DNA of 64,000 bases, from positions 7,812,001 through 7,876,000 of the forward strand of contig OZ199840.1 in the NCBI GenBank assembly GCA_964304625.1, in the 5' to 3' direction. This stretch comes from Kudoa neothunni (Eukaryota > Cnidaria). The position numbers and the translations under genes are program-made. Below, piece after piece: positions 48,975-62,300 of this stretch (positions are counted from its first letter, which is position 1; each line of letters opens with the position of its first letter). The notes under the pieces are model-generated. The model was not told where the DNA came from. It saw only the letters and a list, made by a program, of their open reading frames with translations, and made no database searches.

Positions 48975-51900
48975 ATGGATGAAGTGCCATGTATATACCG
49001 AGAAAATAATTCTCTATTTGAAGCGATGAGAGAAGAGTTGAAAGTAAGTGTGTGTTTTTGTCATAACAATAAGTCATATTTTTACTGGAAATTTCTCCCA
49101 AGAACTACCCCACGAAATTAAATAATGAAGACTTGAAAATTATAATAGAGCGACTACATCGTTACAAGATAAATGTAGGTTTTCGAGTGTCAACATTCAT
49201 TACCCCATGGATGCTTCATGCTTAATTTATGGGTGTAGGCGAGCAACAAATTTTCCGATTATATCACTTCGAACACATTCAACTACGAATCAGTTGTAGC
49301 ACAACAGTAACTCACGAATTAATTTTTAATTAGACCACCAATCAGCTGGTAAGATTAATGAATATGATTGAATTGGTTGAAAACAAATGTCAGCAAACGC
49401 GAAAGTAATTATCTTTCATGGTTTTTAATCATTTAATTCATATATTTTGACTCAGACTAATGGATTCCATTCGTTATTATTATTCCAATCGAAGATTGAT
49501 TCGAAAGAAATGCGCCATTCTATTGGAAACCAACCGAATCAACGGAGTGATAGCGATTGGTGTGTATTGTTTGAGAGTAACTGAGAGTCTCAAATATCAA
49601 ATAATCAAGGTATTGTTACTTTGGATAATTATAAAATAATTTTCTGATATTCGTTTAACATCATATCAATCGATAATTATAGAATGAAGAGTGCTGGTGT
49701 GATATTGTTGACCACATTGAATACATTCGTGAAATATGCGAAATATATGAGTGTTGTGATCTATTTAGGTACTATTAGTTGGTTCTATTTTAATGTTATC
49801 ATATTTTAACGCCAATTTTATCATGAAAAATTTCTAATATCACCATTAATTATACCTTACTGCGTTAAAAAATTAACAAATTAGATTTGGATCTAAGTTT
49901 AAATTATATTTTTAGTTGTCGTGTTTCGCCGCAACTTGAAACTCTCAACAAGTTGCTGTTGGTATTTTAAATTTCGAGGATTAGCGTCAAATAATAACGC
50001 CGCTTCTAGGACAGTTATGATAATAGAATCGAAAAGTTATGTATGAATTTCGACGAAAAAGAATATTTTTCTTTGGAGAAACTTCAAAAGAAACTCATTG
50101 GATCAACCGTATGATTTATTTTTTGTTGATATATTTAAGACCGAAATATACCGAGGCTATTAGTTATGCTAAATTCACTCTAAATTAGCTTATAGGCACA
50201 TGTGTCGCTCATTTTAAAACGAATAGTCTTTAATTTACTGACTGCTATGTTAAACGTGAAATCGAATTACACTGTAACTATTCAGCTCCCTTTTTTATTC
50301 GTTGACGCCGAAAAAATCGGATAAATTCGGTGTTTAAAAATAGTTACTGTAAGATCTCGATATTGCGCTCTAAATCGGGGTCTGGGATTTTATTGACCAA
50401 CAAAAAATCATCCCCTATATCTAATTTTGCGCTTGCGCCATAAGAATTAATTTTTAATTTTTTGAACGAAAAAATTATTTATTAGCTTGTTTGTTTGTAT
50501 TGTTCAGTTAAGAATGTGAAGGACATCGATATAATAGTATAAGAACTTTCCTTCGTAAACTTGATTAGGATATTCTAAAATATCGAGAAGATAGTTCAAG
50601 GCGCCCAAACATTTTTTGAGCGTAGTATTTTAACATGAAAATCGTTAATAACTTTATAATTGTGAATGTCTTTGAATTCACCATTGACATTATGTGGAAA
50701 TTTTTCCCCCATATAAATTAAGCAATCTATAATGTGTTGCGTTGGCAGGTCCTTTTGATTGTTTCATTTCTTTTTAATTTTACGAATTCTTTATTACACA
50801 TGTTCTTTGGGTGCATTGTTCATAAATAAGAGGAGTCTCGACAAGCTTTAATGTTTTCTTGTTCATATCTACTTATTACCTCATAGAATCTGTTTACCTA
50901 ATCATAAACAATATTATCAGGAACGCTTCGCGCTTCTCTAAGGAGGGTGAATTTTAAAAAAGTGAGTCCTAAAATTTCTAGGCTGGCCTTTGATTTAACT
51001 GAATCTAGTGGTTTTAAGATCATCAGAAAAAGTTTTGTTTTATTGGTGATCAATAACTCTAGAATATTTTTGTTTTTTTCTGATATCCTGACATTATCTC
51101 GTCATATAACTCAATTTCAAGTTGGACACGCTACGTTTGTAATCTATTTACGGGTAGAAACAAAATTGGAAGTCAGTATACCAGATTTATCAGACAAAGT
51201 TATATTCAGAGAAGATTAACCTATACTAATTTGAACAACACTCACAATAACAAAATACATGGTATTCTAAAGTCATTTATCAGAATTTTAGATTGATCTA
51301 ATTGTAACATAAGTAAAATATTTTCAATTATTAATCAAAATTTCTTCTCTCACTTACCGAACTTTCGAATGTGTGATTTGGTGGATTAGTCGTATTAAAT
51401 ATGAAGTAACTACCTAGTAGAAAAACCCTGAATTTTACCAAAATTACCTCAAATAAATGTTATTTTATATGTAGGGGTAAAACGTTAACTTAAATAGTGT
51501 ATATGGCAAAAATTTTACAATGTTGAGTACAGAAATGAAAAAAATGCTTACTACTCTATATCTAACCACGCAATATTGAGATCTCACTGTAAATATGTCA
51601 TGGTAAACTTCATTATACTTTTCCTCTAGTCAATATTGAATGAGATTTCATTTAAATAACAAAAAATTTAGCTAATGTAATGATGTAGAAGATATGGAAT
51701 ATTTTTAATTAAAAAGCTAAGTTCCTCTAATTCTTGGTTGGAAAAACATTTTTACCTGCAGGTCACGCCGCCTGTAGATAATATTTTAAACAGTAGTGAC
51801 AACATTCAAGAATAGCCTTTTATATTAATATTAGTATGTAAACAGAACGAGAGTTCTTTATTTTAAATTGATTTATTTAAAACCGAATAGGTGACATCGC

Positions 51901-53267
51901 ATGAAAAAATTTTGTTTACATATTGAGAATAAAATAAATAATGAAAATTGAGTAATACAAAATTTTGTTGAGATTCGAATAAAAAGGGCTCGTGGAGTGG
52001 GCCGTAGTTTTCCCACCCCTGTGATAGAGAGATGTTTATGAAATTTTAAAATTCTTGATATTTAAAAAAATTATTTTATTACTCAATTAAACTTCAAATG
52101 TTGTCCAATCATTTATAAATAACGATTTAATAGATTTTAAAATTGACACACGAAATACACATCAACAGTAGGATTAATATTCGCTTATTTTGGAGTGATG
52201 GTCAGTTGAAGTTAACGCTCCCTCCTGTATATTAAAATTATCTTCTAATTGTTCTATATCATCAGTCTATATAAGGTAGTTCTGTGTGTAGGTTTTTGTT
52301 GAAATGAACGTTTTGATTGTTATTTCAGTTCAAGGGAGAATAATCCGAACAACAAAATTAATTGTCATAAGTTTTCATCTAGCTATATAGATTTTATTAT
52401 ATTTATAAAATTATTTATAGGGTTAAATTTAATCAAATTTTTAGTTTAAGTATTTCTTATATGGAATAAAACATTTTTTAACGAATATTTCGAAGCATAA
52501 TATGTCAAATCACGAAAGAATCTGGTTAGTTTACACTAGTTAATGATAGTGTGGATCTGATATTTTTTCTAATCATAACAACCCAATTCTTCCTTATCAT
52601 GATATAAAAAATTATTAGTCCCTAATAAATAACTTGTGTATCGAAGTAGTTCAATCAACATTTTTAACAAACAGACAGTATTATGACAAAATTGCCACGC
52701 ATTTTTGGTCATGTATGCAACTTAAATAATACTAAACCAACTTCTGTATATATCTGGGGCGAATAATCGATAGAGGGTTTTTTGAATTTTTGTGATGATA
52801 GTTTTTTAAGCTTAAGGTCTCTTTTTCCCGCTTCAAATTAAATTTATGCAACAACTAAAAAGTTCCAATAAATGTAATAAATGGTTTTTTGTAATTAACA
52901 AGAATCGTCAAATAAATTAATCTCGACCATGTTGGTCCTATATCGTGAAATCCCTTAAAATTAACCATGTATTACGAATGCTAATTATGTAATCCTACTA
53001 TTTTAAAAAGCTTCAACAATCATTGAATGCACAAATTATACACTAACAATATCATCATTCATTTTTGAAGCAATGACCACGTCTTAAAGATGACACAGAA
53101 ATTTTGAATTAATCTAATTTTTGTAGGATTTTATTGATCAGCTGCTATCCAAATTCGAAGAAATTGGGTGTAAAATAATTGACAAAGCAAAAGTTAACTA
53201 TACTTCAAATGAGCGGTTGTTGTCTACTATGGATCAACTGTTTGAAGTACCATCAAATTCAACCTAA
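48975..53267 (+). CDS. Unidentified helical protein, 8 exons, one 3-kb intron
   Basis: Exons: 48975-49043, 49103-49174, 49334-49404, 49456-49609, 49683-49768, 49916-49961, 50010-50108 and 53127-53267; 738 bases, 245 residues from ATG to TAA with all phases in agreement. The protein is nearly all helix: ENNSLFEAMREELKNYP, LKIIIERLHRYKIN, IRYYYSNRRLIRKKC, FIDQLLSKFEEIGCK. No signal peptide or membrane segment. The N-terminal half loosely resembles GINS subunit PSF1, but the C-terminal half does not, so I leave it unnamed; small kinetochore, augmin or Mediator-type subunits would look like this. Intron 7 (50109-53126) is about 60 times longer than the typical intron here and carries a pogo-like element. 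Confidence 0.65.
50345..51591 (-). mobile_element. pogo/Tigger-like element inside an intron
   Basis: The left end reads TACTGTAAGATCTCGATATT and the reverse complement of the right end TACAGTGAGATCTCAATATT, about 17 of 20 matching, both starting with TA. The general form recalls the ends at 11732. On the minus strand within it, LFMNNAPKEHV resembles the LL.DNAP.H block around a catalytic Asp of pogo transposases, with the Asp lost, and KDLPTQHIIDCLIYMGE follows; stops interrupt, so it is broken. A plus-strand frame at 50947-51219 is probably a shadow. Confidence 0.6.
51592..53126. other. Rest of the large intron, with a hAT-like end
   Basis: No exon recognised. The reverse complement of about 51999-52021 reads CAGGGGTGGGAAAACTACGG, a well-kept hAT-type terminus. 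A left partner was not found; a CAGGTCACGCCG string at 51759 is too different to call. Confidence 0.45.
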
Positions 53268-53474
53268 AATAAAGCTAATAAATCTCATAGAATATAGAAC
53301 AATTTGGCGATATGTTTAACGTTGTTATCAACTATTACCAAACCAACCACAATAATAATCATTCTCAAAAATGTATCCAATACTCAGCCTACATATCTAT
53401 CGTAATTTGTAATTTATGTTATAAGTTTTTGTAATCGTAATTAAGATATTAACACAACAGCTGTCTCAACTTTT

Positions 53475-54680
53475 TGATCATTTCTCAGGCTATGTTGAAG
53501 AGCACTTTGACGTTATTACATTCCAGGAACTAATCGTCAGTGTATCGATGTGACTTTAGATTATTCGCTCAAAGGGTATAATTGTTTTTAGGTTTTTAAG
53601 TGAATCTACTTTTATCAAAGAATGTTACCAACAAAAAATTAGGAGAAAACTCTATATATTCATTACAAATTATTCCAATATAACATTAAAGTATACTTTG
53701 TTAATTTGTTTCGTTAAATGTGAATAAATTTTTAGAAAAAAAATCGAACAGTTATGTGATGATTTTGAGAAAGAAAGATGGTCATCTGTAGCTTCGCTAT
53801 TTCCATCAACGGCAAATATCTCTTCAAATGATGTATTTTTGAATACAAAAAACAATAATTTTTTTCTGTATTCTTAAAATATTGGTTAATTTCCATAAAA
53901 TTTTTGTCATATTAATTATTATTAAATCCTCTAAAATGTATATTATTCAATAAACATGATTAATTTTAAATTGTAATCTTTTGATGAAACCAAATTTGAG
54001 TTAGAATTTATCCCAGTAACTTGAGAAGGGTAAAATTACAGTAGTTGTCACGCGTTAATATTACTTAAAAATTTATGAAAATTAATTATTTTCACATATG
54101 AGTATGACCAATTTATCTTTATGTAGAAATATTAACATTGATTTTTTTTATTTACTTAGTTTTTCTCGGAATTATATCAATCGATCTATCCAAGTGAACA
54201 ACACAAAATTATCAATGTAACTTTAGTAACATTTTTTTATTTTAGCACCTTTGTTACATTTATTTTTAATTTTAGAAACATTTAAACGATACGATGGATA
54301 GATATATGCCAAAACAACCTATTCCTCCGAAATATTATGATTATTTTAATCTTTTTTCGAATCTTTCCTGCAATTTTGGTAATTTTGCGATCAAATATGC
54401 AAGTATTTTAAGTAGGAATGATAGATTTTTAATTAATTTTGATAGTTGATTTGTTTTCGTTGTACATTCTTGGATGCGAATTTAAACTGGGTAGCAAAAA
54501 ATAAATTTCTGATTATTTATATTATCGTGGTTACAGGAGAATCAACTGAACAAAACGAAACACACAGTAACGAACTTGACGAGATCGATCAATCACAACT
54601 AGAACAACCTACCATCGACTATTTCAATGATGTTATTCAGTTGATATCAACCATATACTTGCTGGTAATATTGTAATGGT
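53475..54680 (+). CDS. Probable upstream exons of VPS50 (not fully resolved)
   Basis: Open stretches on the plus strand: LSQLFDHFSGYVEEHF (from about 53462), IEQLCDDFEKERWSSV (about 53740-53880), TMDRYMPKQPIPPKYY with DYFNLFSNLSC (about 54275-54400), and ESTEQNETHSNELDEID with PTIDYFNDVIQLIST (about 54537-54660). Their style (helical rod; DF.KE.W followed by a Pro/Ser stretch) fits the middle of VPS50, and they precede the secure 3' exons on the same strand. Splice sites were not set one by one. Confidence 0.4.
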
Positions 54681-55200
54681 GGTTATTGCACGTTATAATT
54701 TGTTTAGATATACCGACAATTTGAACGTAAAAACTATGTAACTTGAAATATTTCCTATTTTTCTTAAATTATGAACGAACAAACAATATGATAGAAATTT
54801 CCTTCCTACTTCCAAAATGTGACTTTTGATAAATTTCATGAAAAATCCAAATCCAAGTTTCAACTCATTGACAATGTTAACAATGGATACAATGTATGTA
54901 GATATTACTATGTTTTTTTTAATTTTTTGGGTCAATAGACCAAATTCAAGCAAACCTTAGCTTCTAGCGACATTCCCATTTTGAAAAACCCCCTCCATTT
55001 TATTTTTCCCATTGGTTTATTGTATTTGTTTTTTCACCGAAAATGCAAGATAACTTTCCAATGATAGAAATTCTCTCATGAAATTATTGCTTTTCATAAG
55101 ATTTCGATTAGACCCTGATTCTAATGATGGCTCATTAATAGATGAGGTAATTTTTACTACCCATTTCTTTAAAAATAGGTGATACGCATATTTTCTATAG

Positions 55201-56022
55201 TTCTTCAATCTCACCAGAGATATGTATGATTATACATGCATCGCTGTAGCCAAAAGTACGGTTAAATTCGACAAAGTGAATCAAAATTATTTGTTCTCAA
55301 TAATTTTTGTTAGTTATTGAATGAGATATTGGAAACTAACTTTAATCTAAAGTCACAAGTTACCGACAACAGTCCATATGTGAATACTGCTATAAGTGTA
55401 ATTTTTTGTTGATGCTAATTAGCTTCTCTTATGTAATTTGTCACGTAGCAAATTCAATCTTTCAATCGTTATTTAACTACATTCGTAAAGTGAGCCATAA
55501 TTTTTTCTCTCTAGTATCGATATCCAAACCGAACGTCAATTTATTATTTTAGTGAATCCAACCTAGATAGCAATGAATTTGTTGACATTTGGAGATATGT
55601 TGCGCTGTTCGTCAGTAACACCATTGTAGAAGGGTAATACTGCCGTGGTATTAATACGAAACAATCTAATAGGATGTAATTAGCTACACAAACGTTCCAA
55701 AATGCACACAAGCTGGACGTGACCTTATGCAGCTTGATTTCCAACAACTTGCCGTCAGTCTTGATTCTATTTTTCCATTCAAGTAGTCATCTCTTGTGTG
55801 TTTGTTTAATTTTTAAAAATTATTTAAAGGAAAATGGTCACTAGAGGCTATGTTGAAGATGCCATTCGCTGTTTCTATTTTCCAGAAGACGCCTTCGAGG
55901 AGTTTATCAATGATCCCCTCACCCAAAGTAGATACTCGCCCAACCAACTTAAGTCTCTGACCAAGTTAATTCATGGAAAATCATCCAAAATCAAACAGAA
56001 ACTTGGAAAAATTTTCAATTGA
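55201..56022 (+). CDS. VPS50: VPS50 / syndetin, C-terminal exons
   Basis: Five exons read in phase: 55201-55275, 55314-55397, 55515-55633, 55684-55782 and 55830-56022 (stop TGA). VPS50 is the subunit specific to the EARP tethering complex, which returns endosomal cargo. Diagnostic blocks: AVAKSTVKFDK then EILETNF; SPYVNTAI; DIWRYVALFVSNTIVEG; GYTNVPKC and GRDLMQLDFQQLA; AIRCFYFPEDAFEEFI followed by RYSPNQLKSL. Human VPS50 has [20 protein letters not shown] and a tail with YY.TE.....I..H.EYS.KQL in the same places. Introns are 38-117 bases. The beginning of the gene lies upstream; only this end is secure. Confidence 0.88.
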
Positions 56023-56967
56023 ATGCGATTTGTTGTTATTTTTTATGGACTATCAATGACAAATCTACATCAATTCTAATTCCAATTATTAGTATATTTT
56101 CATTTGCTTTTTTTCCCGAAAAAACTATCACTACATTATTTTGGATGTTTTAGCATTGAATTCTCGCTCAACTTATAACTTCCATACTCATACAAAAATG
56201 ATATTTCACTCAATTAAATCTAATGATTATTTTATTTTTTTCAATTTTATTGGATAATTAGTATAATATTTTGACTTATACTATTTTCTATAGAAATAAT
56301 TTTTATTCTATTTACTTAAATTATATTATAATTTTCGTACAAAATGTTTTTACAGAATAAACTTTTATTGGGTTTGCGCGCTTGTAGAGGATAAAATTTA
56401 GAAAAGAGCTCCTTTGAAATAAAATTTCGGATTTTTGCTGTTTTGTAAACGAAAATAATTAATGTTTGACCTTAAATATATTAAAAAACCTAATTATCCG
56501 ATCGTAGTAATTAAACTTGATTCCAAAAAAAATATAAATCACAGTATTCCTCGCAATTAATATAGATTTTTTTCATGATAACTAATTATAATTAATATAT
56601 TCTACGCCTGTTGGTTGAAAATTTCGAATAAGTGATTTTAGGTTGAATTTAAAAATTAGCATCGCTCTGGATACCCTTAGTTTATAAATAATATCAATTT
56701 TTTAGCTCGGCGTTGTTTAATTCTGTTTATTGAATGAGACTTAATATATTTTGTGTAATTTGAGTTGAAATCATTAATATTAAAGACATTAAACTAACCA
56801 CTCCTGGTCACATCGGAATTTTTAATGATACGATGTAATTCATATCGAAATATTGAATCGAGCTTTATAAGCTATCTCCATCGTAATTTCACATTATGTT
56901 TCCCGTTTCTACAATAAATTTTTAATTTTATTCAGGAACAAAGCAGGAGAATGAAAATAGCTGCACA
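56023..56967. other. AT-rich spacer, VPS50 3' flank
   Basis: No gene recognised. A possible polyadenylation signal AATAAA lies at about 56357, beyond the VPS50 stop. Confidence 0.4.
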
Positions 56968-58234
56968 TACAGTATTTCACGATCAAGATGCAAAAAAAGT
57001 AAACCAACAAATTTTATATTTCAATAATATTTTTTGTATTAATTGTTAATGAGGTTCTTAAGCAGGGATGCTGAAAAGTAAGTTTTTGAATGTCCCACAT
57101 AGCTTTGACAATTGGTTTTGGTTACTTGGGTGGGACTATTTTCCATACACAAAATCAGTTCATCATTTGTTTTTGGTGCCATCCTTTTAACAATTGATTT
57201 CAGTTGCCCAAAATCTTCTTCTTGAATTGGATTAAGGAAGGATGAGTACGGTGGTAATAGTAATAGCTTGTGAGGTCTGTTTTCTATCAAATTTCGAACA
57301 CACTCAGTCTTGCGAAGAGCTAGGTTATCCATAACCAAAATAGCTTTATCATCGGAATTCGCCTCCAAATTTTCAAAAACCCTTTTTTTGTAGAAACGAC
57401 GAAAACACAGACCGGTTCAGGCCCCCCTATAAATTCTAAAATTCCAAATTTTTTTGTCAATCATCGCCGCTATTAATAATATATTTTGCGATCTGATGTA
57501 TTTTTCCTTTAAATTTGCTCTCGTCCCAGAAAGGGGTCTACCCTGGGAACGACGGGTTGATAGGGAAATCCAGACTTATCGATATACAATATTTCCGAAT
57601 ACTTAGGCTCCAATCTTTTGAATTCATTTACATAACTAAAAAATATTGGATGAGATATATAGGTCTCTTCATCACTCAAATCGTAATGAAATTGTCCTAG
57701 TAGAATTCCTATCTATAGGCACCAACGATATTTTTTTAAGGTATAATGAAACTCTTTCAGAATTCCATTAACAATTTGACGAGAAACGAGAATAGAAAAT
57801 TTTTGAAACAGCTTCTCTAATGACTGATTGAATGTCAGCATACAGTTATCATTCATCTCTACAAGTAAAAATTGTTTGTGCACTTCGCTCAACAATGAGC
57901 GGCGATCTCCTCCAATTGCTAAGTTGCTGACCTTTGAAACGAGCCGGTGTCGTTAATTCTCTTCACTATTCTACTTACTGTAAATTGGGGAATATTTAAT
58001 GACTCAGAAATTTGACCATTTGTCTTTCTATTATTAATTATTTTAACAATCATTTAGAATTTGTGCTCATTTCGACATAGTGGGCAATTTTAGCCCTATC
58101 TTTGGCACTAATAATCTCGTATATTCTCTTATTAGAATTATTGTTTTCAATTTGATCAGGCATGCTTTTATGTCTTAACTGGAGAAAACGTTAAAATGTG
58201 CGTTCAATTTGCATCTTGATCGTGAAATACTGTA
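56968..58234 (-). mobile_element. Tc1/mariner-type transposon with perfect 27-base inverted ends
   Basis: 56968-56994 reads TACAGTATTTCACG then ATCAAGATGCAAA; 58208-58234 is its exact reverse complement, 27 of 27. The outer TA fits a TA target duplication. Length 1267 bases. One transposase gene lies inside on the minus strand. The perfect ends suggest fairly recent movement, although the gene is interrupted, so another copy may have supplied the enzyme. Confidence 0.93.
57039..58163 (-). pseudogene. Tc1/mariner-type transposase, broken
   Basis: Reading down from ATG at 58163: MPDQIENNNSNKRIYEI, then AKDRAKIAHYVEMS; a middle part at 57895-57713 (LEKLFQKFSILVSRQIV, then ILKEFHYTLKK); and the C-terminal frame 57368-57039 with AILVMDNLALRKTECV holding the second Asp and PPYSSFLNPIQEEDFGQLK holding the Glu. 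Frames differ between the three parts and several stops occur, so it is not one intact gene. EFHYTLK is shared with the relative at 8355-9358, placing both in the same IS630-Tc1 clade, but their ends differ completely. Confidence 0.85.
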
Positions 58235-59347
58235 CATTTGAAGTCAGCGAGATTTTAGCTATATCCGATGAAAAAATTAAAATGTCTTCTAATTTAAACT
58301 ATGACATTATTAACTAATAATATATTGTAAAAAAATATTAAGTGGCAAGACTATGAATTCCTAGCAGATAATAATTTATGAGCACAGTCCATTAGGCCGC
58401 TCCCATACAATTATTTATTCATCTATAAAACAAAATTAATACAATACATACAGCAATGATTAAATAATAGTATTAATGTTTCTATAATTATCTGTTTCAA
58501 AAATTGTATATAAATAGTCAAATTATTGTTTGAACAATAGACAAGGAATACACACTACTTTTGCGTTAAGTTTTTTTCTAAATTCCAGTTTAAATTGGAT
58601 CTAAAATTCATCGAAATATTTAATTTATAATAAAAATGTATTGAACTTTAATTTCGCCATAAACATATCCAAGACAATAATTTATAGAAAATAATTTATT
58701 TTATTTGAAAAAAATGTTTATTAATTTTATGGACTGAATAAATATATTTGAATTTTTATATTGTTAAAGATATAATAAATGTAATTTATTGGTAATCTCA
58801 TTTAAATTTTTTAAACAAGATTAAACTCAAGATTGTAATACGAGATAATATAATTATATTCTATTTAACATTGAATAATTTATTCGTATTACCTAGCAAA
58901 CATTAAAAATTCTTAGAAATTTATTAAGACTTAAAAACCCTTGATGTAGAAAGCAAACAATATAAATATTAGCATTAAAATTAGCAGTCCAAAATACCTA
59001 AATGTAACTATATTTAATTAAATTAGTTATTATATAAAATTTAAAAATCGAATAAATTAATATAAACAATATTTCAACTTCACATTCAAACACAATAATA
59101 GAAAGATCTGACCCTTTCGTGAACGATTAAGCCCCCAACCATACGCACAATTACATAGGGTTTAAAGTCCTTGATAATTATTTAGCTGTTTCCAACAAAT
59201 ATATCCTCCTCTATTACTAATTATTACTTATTTATATCTTGAAGACCTCCTTTATTAGGTTGAAAAAAATTTAAAATACAATAATGCACGCAGGCGCGAT
59301 TTAAAAACAAGGTGCGAAAGCACTCCACTGTCAGCATCAACAATCTA
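58235..59347. other. AT-rich spacer, upstream of kinesin
   Basis: About 1.1 kb, extremely AT-rich, no gene recognised. A less AT-rich patch at about 59105-59170 and 59285-59347 probably belongs to the kinesin promoter and 5' UTR. Confidence 0.45.
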
Positions 59348-62300
59348 ATGGATAATCAAAATGAATGCAACATAAAAGTATTTTGCAGATTCCGTCCTCC
59401 GAACGAAAATGAAAAACTCAAAGGAGTCGAATCGCCATTCTCGGTGAAACCGCCCGATTGTATAGGTCATGATGTAAGCAAACTGTTTCCATTAAAATAC
59501 TCTTCACTTTGGACAATAATATTTATTTTCTTTATCGATTGATCGATTAGAAACGTCAGTTTTTATTTGACCGTGTATTTTCGATGGATTCCTCCCAAAA
59601 ACAAATATACGATGAAGTAGCAAAACCGTTGGTTCATGGTATTTTTAACAGCTCATATATTTATTTATTGTGATCCAATTGATTGTTCGATTGTTTCTAG
59701 ATCTACTAAATGGCTACAATGGTACCATATTTGCTTATGGACAAACAGCCAGTGGGAAAACTTACACCATGGAAGTAAGTGTTTAAATGAATTATCAGAT
59801 AATACGGCCAACTTTTATAACTCTCGTTATCTTGATGTAGGGGCTGGTTACAGAGAATGAAATGGAAGGACATCTAAAAGGCATCCTACCTCGAATTGTC
59901 GACGAAATATTTGATCAAATCTATCAAATGGATGAAAATTTGGAATTTCACATAAAGATCTCATGTTTTGAGATCTATTTGGACAGTATCCGAGATTTGT
60001 TGGATGTGACGAAAAGAAATTTAACTGTGCACGAGGATAAAAACCGTGTGCCCTATGTCAGAGTATTTTAGCCGGTGTTGTTGTGGATATCCAATCCACA
60101 TTTATTTTTTTTAAGGGAATTACAGAGCAGTTTGTTACCACACCTGCGGAAATAATGAATCTTATAGCCATCAGCAAATCCAATAGGCATGTTAGTGTTA
60201 CAAGTAATGATTTATACAATACTTTTGAACGGTAAAATTCCGACCATCCTAGATATGAACGAACACAGTTCACGCAGTCACTCGATATTTTTGATCAATG
60301 TCCGCCAAGAAGATCCAATTTCACAAAAGAAATTGAGTGGAAAATTATATTTGGTTGATTTAGCTGGCTCTGAGAAGGTATGTTGGTTTGTTTGATTACA
60401 CTTACGAGCAATTGATTGATTGTTCGTGGTCTTATTTATATTTTAGGTCTCGAAAACTGGTGCCGAAGGTATAGTGCTAGATGAGGCGAAAAATATCAAC
60501 AAATCTCTATCTGCGCTTGGTAATGTTATCTCTGCGTTATCTGATAAAAGCGTAAGTACCGGTTATATGTAATATATGTAATGAAATGAGATTTTTTTTA
60601 GAAATTTATTCCATACCGTGACAGCAAAATCACTAGAATTCTTCAAGAAAGTTTAGGTACTTTTAATATTGATTCATTAAATCATTTTTGCTCTAATATT
60701 CCTCTGTTAAATCATCGGATCCCATTACATTACATTACATTATAATCATAATCATTGACGTCATCAATATACGATTTTTTGTATATCAAACTAGTTTAAA
60801 ATCCTCCATATAATTTCCTATTGGGTTGTAATGAATGTAGTAGATGTTATGTTAATATAAAAAATTATAATGGGATTAATGTAATAATGACTTTATTAAA
60901 TATTGAATAATCTATTATATCAAGTTTATCTTGTTGTTCAAGGTCTATGTCTATAAGTGGCTTATTTTTCGTTCTAATTAGTTCTTCTCAAATCATGGTA
61001 CTCGATCGAATTCGACCATATTCAAAGTCTATTTTAAGATATTTTTGCTTTAATTTAAATACAATTTTGATATTATTTAGTATGATTGATTAATAAAATA
61101 ATTTAAATAATTTATTATTATAACCAATCAAATACATTGTAATCTTATTAAATAAATTTAATATCACCATTTTGGCCAAAAAATATTTTTTTTTTAAATT
61201 TTTTCTCTTTCAATGTGCATAATGCAATGCCCAATGATAGAGAAGTTAAGTTTGTTGCTCGTATTTTCTGCATTTAATTCGAGATAATTGAAAAAATTAA
61301 TATTAGTTTTTTTATAATGACTAAAAATTTTTATCTAATATTTTTACCATATTTAGTCAATTTTTTACGTAATTAACCTTTGAATATAACTTTGCATACA
61401 ACCTATTTTCAATAGTCGCTAGAAAAGGTTGGACTGCGAAGCGTTAGTATTAATTCATTTATAAAGTCGTTAAGGATGGCTTTGAAACGATGAATAATGG
61501 CATTTTTTTAACAATATTTCGAAAATAGATATCATAATCTGTATTGATAGATTACAAAATTAGTTCTATTTATTAGTGATAAAACAATTTAATTAGGAAG
61601 ATCAGTTCCATTAATTTTTATTTGACTTTATTTTTTAAAAAATACAATAAATACTCTTTTCATATGCTTCTGATTGAAATATAACTTATTGGAAATGTAT
61701 TATCAATCAATTTTGATTATTTTTTCCATGGCTTTTGCGCATAGCGTAGGCAGAAATTTAGTTTACGGTTGTTGATAAATAGTGGTAGTGTGGTATGGTT
61801 GAATATTTTTATCTTGTTAAAAATTTGTTAGATTAATTAATACTTTCCTTTTAATATCGAAAAATTAATAAAAATGTTGTAGAGTCCAAAATTAATTTTT
61901 ATATATTAATTAGCAATAATTATTAGAAGTTTAACTCAAGTACAGGAGGGTTAAATTTTGTACTCGTAAATGTATTTGCGTATAAAAAAGTAATAAGAGA
62001 ATATCAGTATCTATTGCATTTTCGAAAGATATTTTATATTTGGTTTGCGATTTGATTTTTCATCTATTTATTAATGATTGCTTTTTTAATCTAAATCGAT
62101 ATAATGAATATATTTAATAATCTATAATTTCCACTGTTTTCTAAAGAATATCCACGATAGAATATTATTTTTTCGAATTAAAATTTTTATTTTATTCATC
62201 TGAATTTTTCCTTACGTACTTGTTGAAAGACAATTCCAACTCGTTAAATATGTGGATACATGTTTTTCACTCATTCCTCAAAGGAACTCTTGCGATAATT

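Noticed and set aside
48975-50108. GINS subunit PSF1
   Set aside because: The N-terminal half has a loose resemblance, but the C-terminal half read in phase does not carry the PSF1 B-domain.
50947-51219. 90-codon plus-strand gene
   Set aside because: It lies inside the pogo-like element, antisense to the likely transposase remnant, and matches no family.
59312-59347. GTG start for kinesin
   Set aside because: The first ATG at 59348 gives the usual short kinesin-1 N-terminus; GTG starts are not expected in animal nuclear genes.
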